A stretch of 19,221 nucleotides of DNA, from positions 1-19,221 of the forward strand of contig CAYLRY010000052.1 in the NCBI GenBank assembly GCA_964386535.1, given 5' to 3'. The notes beneath the pieces are model-generated. The model saw only the letters and a program-made list of their open reading frames with translations. It did not search any database and was not told the origin of the DNA. Shown here one piece after another: positions 13,865 to 19,221 of this stretch (position 1 is the stretch's first letter; each line of letters starts with the position of its first letter). Position numbers and translations under genes: made by a program. The stretch is from CAYLRY01 sp964386535. Its GTDB lineage: Bacteria > Chloroflexota > Dehalococcoidia > Dehalococcoidales > UBA3254.

Positions 13865-14794
13865 ATGAAATTCGAGGAGACTCTGAAAAAAGTATATAAT
13901 TTTGAATCGGAGGACCTGCTGTCACACGGCACTAATTTTTGTCCCGGTTGTCCTGCCGAGATATCGATACGATTTACCCTTCGAATCCTGGGGAAAGACA
14001 CGATTCTGGTAGGTTGTCCCGGATGTGCCACTTCTGCCATTCTGGCGCAGGAAACCAACAATTGTATAAAAGCCCCCAATATGATTGCCACTCATATGTC
14101 GCTTTTCACTAATGTGGCTTCAACTATGACAGGCATCAAAAGGTATTATAAGAAAATCGGCCGGGATGTAAAGGTAGTTTCGTTCGTAGGTGATGGAGCT
14201 ACGGCAGATATAGGTTTTGGGGCCCTTTCCGGTGCTGCCGAGCGGGGAGAAAATATTATTTTCATCTGCTATGACAATGAAGGTTACATGAACACCGGAA
14301 TTCAACGCAGCAGTACCACGCCTTATGGCGCCTGGACCACAACTTCTGAGGTGGGAAAAACTCTGAAGGGTAAAAGTGAAACGGCTAAATATGTACCCAT
14401 GCTGCTGGCTCTACACCCAGGTGTCTCTTATGCGGCTACGGCCACCATTGGCTATCTGAGAGATTATGCCCAAAAACTGAAAAAAGCCACACAGATCAAG
14501 GACGGATTGGTTTATATACACCTCTTTTCACCCTGCCCTATCGGCTGGAGGATGCCGGAGGAAAATGTCATTAACCTTTGCAGGGCTGCTGTTGATACCA
14601 ACCATTTTCCTTTATGGGAAGCGTTAAAAGGACAGTTCCGGATGACACATGAAGTTAAAAACCCGAAACCAATCCAGGAGTTTACCAGGTTTACCGGAAG
14701 GTTTTCTCATTTGACGCAGGAAGACTTACAAGTACTGCAAAAAGCTACAGATTTCCGCTATTCTACTATCCAGAAGCTGGTTAGAGAAATTTAA
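13865..14794 (+). CDS. porB: 2-oxoacid:ferredoxin oxidoreductase, beta subunit
   Basis: 309 residues, ATG after a near-perfect AAGGAGGT and seven bases. Cys26 and Cys29 (FCPGCP) and Cys51/Cys54 (GCPGC) supply ligands of the beta-subunit cluster, with a later Cys in SPCPIGW. The thiamine diphosphate/Mg motif is GDGATADIGFGALSGAAERG with NEGYMNTGIQRSS following, as in PorB. The gap of 75 bases after the alpha gene is larger than the other spacings in the operon, but no terminator or promoter stands out there. Together the four genes encode a complete enzyme. It would deliver low-potential ferredoxin, possibly shared with the AprA/AprB-like pair. Confidence 0.9.
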   Translation: MKFEETLKKVYNFESEDLLSHGTNFCPGCPAEISIRFTLRILGKDTILVGCPGCATSAILAQETNNCIKAPNMIATHMSLFTNVASTMTGIKRYYKKIGRDVKVVSFVGDGATADIGFGALSGAAERGENIIFICYDNEGYMNTGIQRSSTTPYGAWTTTSEVGKTLKGKSETAKYVPMLLALHPGVSYAATATIGYLRDYAQKLKKATQIKDGLVYIHLFSPCPIGWRMPEENVINLCRAAVDTNHFPLWEALKGQFRMTHEVKNPKPIQEFTRFTGRFSHLTQEDLQVLQKATDFRYSTIQKLVREI

Positions 14795-14861
14795 TTCCCT
14801 GCCATGAGATATAGATTAATTAAAGCGAGGCTATCATAGAGAATGGTGTGGTATATAGTAA

Positions 14862-15090
14862 GATAGCCACTTACGCGCCAGAGTGGATGAGCGAATCTGT
14901 AACGTTTGTCAGGAGTGTATGGATCGTTTTTTTAATGCTATTGAGCTAAAGAAGGTCCCAGGCTCAAAAAACTTAAATCCTCCGTTAACCTTGAGAAATG
15001 CATGGGTTGCGGTCTAGGTGTTATAGGGTACAAACAGAAAGTAAAAATATCTGAGCTTTTAAAACCTCTGAAGTATATAAAAAGCCCCCC
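14862..15090 (+). pseudogene. Frameshifted ferredoxin-domain remnant
   Basis: Two adjoining frames together read as a two-cluster ferredoxin domain. The first gives RVDERICNVCQECMDRFFNA with IELKKVPGSKNL (14877 to about 14974). After a one-base shift near the A-rich 14970s, the second gives SSVNLEKCMGCGLGVIGYKQ with a KVKISELLKPLKYI tail. Relatives have CxxCxxCxxxC twice; here one Cys is lost in the first motif (Phe at the fourth position) and two in the second (Gly and Tyr). There is no start codon or ribosome binding site. This is a dead domain, perhaps from a gene once linked to the oxidoreductase operon that ends 67 bases upstream. The stretch from 15091 to 15283 is very AT-rich, with no gene seen. 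Confidence 0.65.
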
Positions 15091-15283
15091 CCTCTTCCAT
15101 TACGGAAGAAATACCTATATAGCAATATTGCTCTTCTGCACCGTAAACTTATTAAATATAGTCATCTTAAAAAAACAGCAGATAACTAATTTTCTATTTA
15201 TACAAATAAATCCTTCTAAAATAAATATAAATAAATAATATATTATATTTAATAATATTTATTGAAATTGTTAATACTTTAAT

Positions 15284-16300
15284 TTATATTTCTCTTCCAA
15301 GAGATTTTGCTATCTGTTTTAGTTCCTGCACCAGACGTGTAAAATCAGAAGGTGTTAATGATTGCAGCCCGTCTACCAGGGCTTCTTTCGGGTTAGGATG
15401 GACTTCAATGAGCAGTCCATCCGCACCTGCCGCCACCGCAGCTCTAGCCATGGCGGGTACCAGCGAGTAATGGCCGGCTGCATGGCTGGGATCAACAATT
15501 ATTGGTAAATGAGAGAATTTTTTTACCACCGGGATAGCTGAGATGTCCAGAGAAAAACGGGTACTGTCTTCGAAAGTACGTATCCCCCTTTCGCAGAGAA
15601 TAACCTGATGATTGCCGCCGGCTAGCACATAGTCAGCAGCAGTTAACCATTCAGTAATGGTATTGGAAAAGCCGCGTTTTATTACCACCGGATGCCGGAT
15701 ACGTCCTATTTCAGTTAATAAAGCAAAATTCTGCATATTGCGGGCGCCCACCTGAAGGATATCGGCATATTTCATTACCAGTGTAACTTCGATAGGGTCC
15801 ACCACTTCAGTAATAATGGGGATATGAAATTGATTTTTAACCCGGTTCAGCAATTCAAGTCCTTCTTCCTGTAATCCCTGGAAACTAAAAGGAGAAGTCC
15901 TTGGTTTAAAAGCACCCCCTCTCATCACAACAGCCCCCGCTGAGATGACAGCCCTGGCAGCTTCCTCAAGTTGTTGCCATGATTCTACCGCGCATGGACC
16001 TGCCATCACGATTATGCGGTTGCCGCCTATCTCAACACCTCCAACCTCTACCACTGTGTTTTCAGCTTTAAATTCACGTGAAGCCAGTTTATACGGCTTC
16101 ATAATTCGGGTTACGCTTTCAACCCCCGGCAAAACACCAAAAGTATCTTTGGGAAGTTGACCGGTATTGCCACCTAAAATCGCTATCACGGTTTTATCTG
16201 TACCAAGGTTCAATTGCACGCTGAAACCCAGAGACTTCGCTCTTTGAACCACATCATCAATCTCTCGGGAGGTAGAGTTTTTTCTCATTTCAACGATCAT
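15284..16300 (-). CDS. aroF: 3-deoxy-7-phosphoheptulonate (DAHP) synthase, type I beta
   Basis: 338 residues. DAHP synthase condenses phosphoenolpyruvate and erythrose 4-phosphate in the first step of the shikimate pathway. Residues 1-70 form the ferredoxin-like regulatory domain found in the Thermotoga TM0343 type, which binds Tyr or Phe for feedback control. The barrel begins near residue 85. Family motifs are MAGPCAVES (99-107), GGAFKPRTSPFSFQGL, QVGARNMQNF, PVVIKRGF and VDPSHAAG. GAGGAG lies 13 bases before ATG, which is rather far. It is transcribed alone, divergent from the baeRF-type gene. No other aro or trp genes are nearby, so it is probably a free-standing housekeeping gene. Confidence 0.95.
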   Translation of the reverse strand: MIVEMRKNSTSREIDDVVQRAKSLGFSVQLNLGTDKTVIAILGGNTGQLPKDTFGVLPGVESVTRIMKPYKLASREFKAENTVVEVGGVEIGGNRIIVMAGPCAVESWQQLEEAARAVISAGAVVMRGGAFKPRTSPFSFQGLQEEGLELLNRVKNQFHIPIITEVVDPIEVTLVMKYADILQVGARNMQNFALLTEIGRIRHPVVIKRGFSNTITEWLTAADYVLAGGNHQVILCERGIRTFEDSTRFSLDISAIPVVKKFSHLPIIVDPSHAAGHYSLVPAMARAAVAAGADGLLIEVHPNPKEALVDGLQSLTPSDFTRLVQELKQIAKSLGREI

Positions 16301-16345
16301 TGTATTTTTATGACTCCTCTAAATCACACGTAATACTGTGTTCTA

Positions 16346-16351
16346 ATTATA
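16346..16351 (-). promoter_or_regulatory. -10 element candidate for aroF
   Basis: A perfect TATAAT on the minus strand, 45 bases upstream of the aroF start. No good -35 lies at 16-18 bases, so the promoter call rests on the -10 and on its position. Confidence 0.35.
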
Positions 16352-16424
16352 CACCATTCCTGTATTACCTGCCTCATGTCTAACCGCTGTATTAATAATA
16401 TAATAAATTAGAGAGGTGATGATA

Positions 16425-17582
16425 TTGGATACGATATGTTTGAACGAAGTAAAAACCTTAATAAAAAATGCAGGAGGTATTCATGTCTCAATATTTATGC
16501 CGACTCATCATAGAGGGGGAGAAGACCCACAGGACCCTATTAGACTAAAAAATTTGATTCGTTCTACAGAGAATAAATTGGTTGATTATGGTTTGAGACC
16601 CGCTGAGGCACGTTCCATTCTATCTCCTGCCGAATTATTGTTAACTGACAATCTTTTTTGGCGTCAGCAGGGTGATGGATTAGCAATATTTATTGATCGC
16701 AACCAGATTAAATATTACCATATTCCCGCTGCTGTTAAAGAATATGTGGATGTAGGAGAAAGATTTTACATCGCACCTTTAATCCCTCTTATCAGTGCAT
16801 GCGGCCTGTTTTATGTTTTATCCGTCAGCCGTCAGGAAATTAGATTATTGCAATGTACCTCCACGGGTTCTGTTCGCATCAATCTTGGGGAGATACCCAG
16901 ATTATCTTCGGATATCCTGTCGGGTGAGATTGGAAATTACCGTATACTGGCAAAACCTGCACAACAACCCGAAGGTAGTACGGCTGCGGATTCAGTTCAA
17001 AAGACTGGAGACGGCAGTCAGTTTTATGCGGATAAAAGAAATTTATTAAAATATTTTGATCAGTTGAGCAAGGGAATTAACAGGATAGTGTTTGGTGAAA
17101 AAGCACCCATGGTTTTGTCTTCAATTGATGTTTTCCAATTGTTGTATCGTGAAGTAAATTTATATCAGCAATTATTGCCCTATGGAATTACCGGTAATCC
17201 CGCAGGCATGAGTGATGAATCCTTAAGAAATCAGGCATGGACGCTGGTTAAACCGTATTTTGATAAATTATTAAATGAAGCCGTTGACGATTTCAACAAG
17301 GCGGCTGGTACGGGTTTTACTGCTGCGGGAATCAAAGAAGTACTTCCCGCTGCACATAAAGGAAGAATAAGGTTCTTATTTATCGCTGAAGGATACCAGA
17401 GCTGGGGTATTTATAATTCAGAAAACGGGGAATATCAGGAGCACCATAGAGTTGAGTCAAATGATGAGGATTTCATCGAACTTGCTGCAATTTATACATT
17501 GAACCATTCTGGCACAATTTATTTTATAAAACCGGAAGAAACACCCGGCAGAATACCGCTGTCAGCAGTATTGAGATATTAA
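16425..17582 (+). CDS. baeRF-type protein (bacterial eRF1/Vms1-like release factor homologue)
   Basis: The best start is TTG 16425, with GAGAGGTG at six to eight bases; GTG 16416 and ATG 16419 overlap that site. This gives 385 aa. Near the N terminus is HVSIFMPTHHRGGEDPQDPI, then RLKNLIRSTENKL, the opening found in bacterial archaeo-eukaryotic release-factor-like (baeRF) proteins. The middle (GERFYIAPLIPLIS, then FYVLSVSRQEIRLLQC) fits the first RNase-H-like domain, and the end (ELAAIYTLNHSGTIYFIKP, then AVLRY) fits the C-terminal L7Ae-like domain of this group. Related proteins act on stalled ribosomes or peptidyl-tRNA; for bacterial members the role is mostly inferred by genome analysis. 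I see no GGQ motif. It is a single gene, converging on the peptidase gene. Confidence 0.65.
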   Translation: MDTICLNEVKTLIKNAGGIHVSIFMPTHHRGGEDPQDPIRLKNLIRSTENKLVDYGLRPAEARSILSPAELLLTDNLFWRQQGDGLAIFIDRNQIKYYHIPAAVKEYVDVGERFYIAPLIPLISACGLFYVLSVSRQEIRLLQCTSTGSVRINLGEIPRLSSDILSGEIGNYRILAKPAQQPEGSTAADSVQKTGDGSQFYADKRNLLKYFDQLSKGINRIVFGEKAPMVLSSIDVFQLLYREVNLYQQLLPYGITGNPAGMSDESLRNQAWTLVKPYFDKLLNEAVDDFNKAAGTGFTAAGIKEVLPAAHKGRIRFLFIAEGYQSWGIYNSENGEYQEHHRVESNDEDFIELAAIYTLNHSGTIYFIKPEETPGRIPLSAVLRY

Positions 17583-17639
17583 AAAAAGCATTTTAAATAT
17601 CAGCAAAAAGGTAAATGTTTATAAAAAGGAAAATGTTTT

Positions 17640-18989
17640 TTAATCACAGTTTCCTGCGCTGCAGTTATTAAGATACTGGATCAGGAAACGGGCCCATCCA
17701 GTAATTTCAACAATTTGTTCACAATAGCTGGGGTCCATGTTACCTGAATAAGGAAAATAAATAGATACCCCATGGATTTCAGGGTGCGTATTATTGTTTC
17801 CGTTTTTAAGTATTGCCTGGTCCAAGTAACTCTGCATTTTTTTAGCCTCCAGCAACAGGCTGGTATTGTTGACTGATGACTGTAATTTCTCAACAAAATC
17901 ATAAAGATCAATATAGGCCTGATCGCTAAAATATTCGCTTTGAGATCTAGCATCTGATATGGCTATCCATTCTCCACTTTGTAATAAGGTATAAGCCAGA
18001 GAATCGAGATTAGCTGTTAATTCATTTATTTTCTCCAGGCGTATTGCTGATAAAGTCACTTTTTCTTCAGGATAGCTGTATAAATATTTATCCACAATAC
18101 CAGAAACCCAATCTTCAGATGATTGGCCTGGATTGGACTTTAATAAAGAAAATATTTTTCCGTAATCCAATCCCCCTCCAGGAACAGTTTCCTGCGAGCC
18201 TACCATTAAACCAGCCAGTTGCCTGGTACCTAAAGAAGCTGCAACCTCGCTCATTTGCATTAGACAGGCATCAAAAACCACTACATCGATTTGAAATCCA
18301 ACTAATTCTTTAACTGAAAGTAGCGCCTCTTCAATCTCTGAAGGGCTTAAAGAGTCATTGGAACTGGAATAATCATGGGCAACTCCCCTCCAGCCCAGAC
18401 CATGCCCCCATAGTAGCAGTACATAACGTTTAGCCGGAAAATTATCGATCGTCCATTTAGCGAAATTTAAAAGATTTGAAGAACAGCCAGTATTTATTTC
18501 CGGGTCAAAAGGAGAATTAGTGATTATCTGAGATATAATTTCTGGGTTTGAAGGCTTATCCTGGCAGACATAGTAAAGTTTTGTATCAGGATTATTCTGA
18601 CGGTCTAGCAGCGCTATGATGTTTATATTATCATCAGACCCTGCGAATTCCATCTCATTTAAATCATCCAGGGCTACATCGTGAAGATCGTTATCCCCAG
18701 CCAAATAGGCCATTATTGTCCATTCTTTGAGAGTTGAAGTTACTGAACCTGCAACTGATGATGGTATATCTGTCTTTACTGGCTTAAGTGCTGGATAAAG
18801 ATCTTCGCCAAGTAGATATGAGCCAATTAAGTTGTTGGTATTGAGAACTGTTGATGCGAAGTGTGAAGACACATGTGCGATGGCAGGGCGCTCTCTATAT
18901 ATAAATCCAAAAGAAAAAATTAACTGAAGTGATAAGAGGGAAATCAGGCCTAAAATAAGACCTTTACGAAGTTTAAGACAATTATTCAA
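17640..18989 (-). CDS. Secreted clostripain-family (C11) cysteine peptidase
   Basis: 449 residues from TTG 18989, with only a weak purine-rich stretch upstream. The start is supported by the signal peptide that follows it: basic NNCLKLRKG, hydrophobic core to about residue 29, and possible cleavage after AIA (residues 36-38). After a propeptide-like stretch the peptidase domain opens with EWTIMAYLAGDNDLHDVALD (89-108). Catalytic His196 is in LLLWGHGLGWRG and catalytic Cys242 in VVVFDACLMQMSEVA, as in clostripain and gingipain-type clan CD enzymes. GSQETVPGGGLDY follows, typical of C11. Clostripain cleaves after Arg or Lys. The C-terminal 120 residues are helical, with no anchor or sorting signal. 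It is likely a protein scavenger acting outside the cell. It converges with the baeRF gene with only 57 bases between, and no clear terminator. Confidence 0.9.
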   Translation of the reverse strand: MNNCLKLRKGLILGLISLLSLQLIFSFGFIYRERPAIAHVSSHFASTVLNTNNLIGSYLLGEDLYPALKPVKTDIPSSVAGSVTSTLKEWTIMAYLAGDNDLHDVALDDLNEMEFAGSDDNINIIALLDRQNNPDTKLYYVCQDKPSNPEIISQIITNSPFDPEINTGCSSNLLNFAKWTIDNFPAKRYVLLLWGHGLGWRGVAHDYSSSNDSLSPSEIEEALLSVKELVGFQIDVVVFDACLMQMSEVAASLGTRQLAGLMVGSQETVPGGGLDYGKIFSLLKSNPGQSSEDWVSGIVDKYLYSYPEEKVTLSAIRLEKINELTANLDSLAYTLLQSGEWIAISDARSQSEYFSDQAYIDLYDFVEKLQSSVNNTSLLLEAKKMQSYLDQAILKNGNNNTHPEIHGVSIYFPYSGNMDPSYCEQIVEITGWARFLIQYLNNCSAGNCD

Positions 18990-19130
18990 TAGAAAGTCTT
19001 TTCTGACGCAAAGTCATAAGGTTTAAGAAGTTTTTTAATAGAAGACTGTTCTTAAAGACGTTAAAAGTACAAATATAACTATTAAGAAAGCAACTTCTAC
19101 TATGTATAGTTTATCTCACATTTATCTCCT

Positions 19131-19174
19131 GTGTCAAATTCTATATTGACACGCAAATCATTTGCGATGATAAA
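19131..19174 (+). promoter_or_regulatory. Promoter with two overlapping palindromes, pointing off the right edge
   Basis: TTGACA (19146-19151) is followed after 17 bases by GATAAA (19169-19174), a fair -10. The spacer holds CGCAAATCATTTGCG (19152-19166), a perfect inverted repeat of 7-base arms around one base. The -35 is also the right arm of GTGTCAA-N8-TTGACAC (19131-19152). Both layouts are typical of operators that block polymerase. The controlled gene would lie beyond the window. The rest of 18990-19130 holds nothing else I can support. Confidence 0.45.
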
Positions 19175-19221
19175 GCTAAGATGTGATAATGAAGAAGTAT
19201 TCGAATGATTATTATTGCATT

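Noticed and set aside
14831..14867. GGCTATC/GATAGCC inverted repeat after porB as a terminator
   Set aside because: The arms are only 7 bases with a loop of more than 20 and no T-run follows, so it cannot be supported as a terminator.
15002..15238. Independent 78-codon gene starting MGCGLGVIG
   Set aside because: Its start codon is an internal Met of a ferredoxin motif, the frame before it continues the same domain, and its 3' half is AT-rich noise. It is part of the frameshifted remnant.
1..19221. CRISPR arrays, tRNA or rRNA genes
   Set aside because: No repeat-spacer pattern, and no tRNA arm set or rRNA-like stretch, was seen on reading the window.

Overview
The window looks like a chromosomal segment of a strictly anaerobic, moderate-GC bacterium. 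Ribosome binding sites are strong and Firmicutes-like (AAGGAGG, AGGAGGT). The metabolism is built on ferredoxin, FeS proteins and CoA. A Dehalococcoidia-type Chloroflexota or a syntrophic Firmicutes (Peptococcaceae-like) host would both fit. This is inference from gene content only; the window holds no rRNA or other phylogenetic marker.

Left end (1-3330), decayed mobile DNA: the C-terminal part of a serine recombinase; a sigma-70-like gene on the minus strand whose frame is interrupted by two TAG codons; an IS21-family transposase (IstA) cut short inside its catalytic domain and joined in frame to an unrelated Ala/Glu/Lys-rich tail; IS21-type terminal repeats with a 22-bp period; a stop-riddled Ntn-hydrolase-like (C69/C45-type) pseudogene between two copies of the IS-end sequence; and a perfect 36-bp palindrome.

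Middle (3334-14794), an intact catabolic block: on the minus strand, a two-gene unit for an AprA-like flavoprotein and a short dicluster ferredoxin, and a muconate-lactonizing-type enolase superfamily enzyme with its own terminator. On the plus strand, two tandem paralogous short-chain dehydrogenases of the MFE-2 hydroxyacyl-CoA dehydrogenase type, a class III (CaiB/FRC-type) CoA-transferase, and a four-subunit 2-oxoacid:ferredoxin oxidoreductase (gamma, delta, alpha, beta). Together they suggest activation of an organic acid as its CoA thioester, cycloisomerisation, lactonisation or dehydration, redox steps on NAD and flavin/ferredoxin, and exit through an oxidative 2-oxoacid decarboxylation feeding ferredoxin. 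The substrate cannot be named from sequence.

Right end (14795-19221): a frameshifted ferredoxin remnant; an AroF/TM0343-type DAHP synthase (first step of aromatic amino acid synthesis); a baeRF-type protein related to eRF1/Vms1; a secreted clostripain-family (C11) cysteine peptidase; and a promoter-like site with overlapping palindromes that points out of the window.

At least five gene remnants (sigma-like, IstA fusion, Ntn hydrolase, alpha/beta hydrolase, ferredoxin) lie among intact genes, so the region has been reshuffled and is partly eroding. The catabolic genes themselves show no damage.
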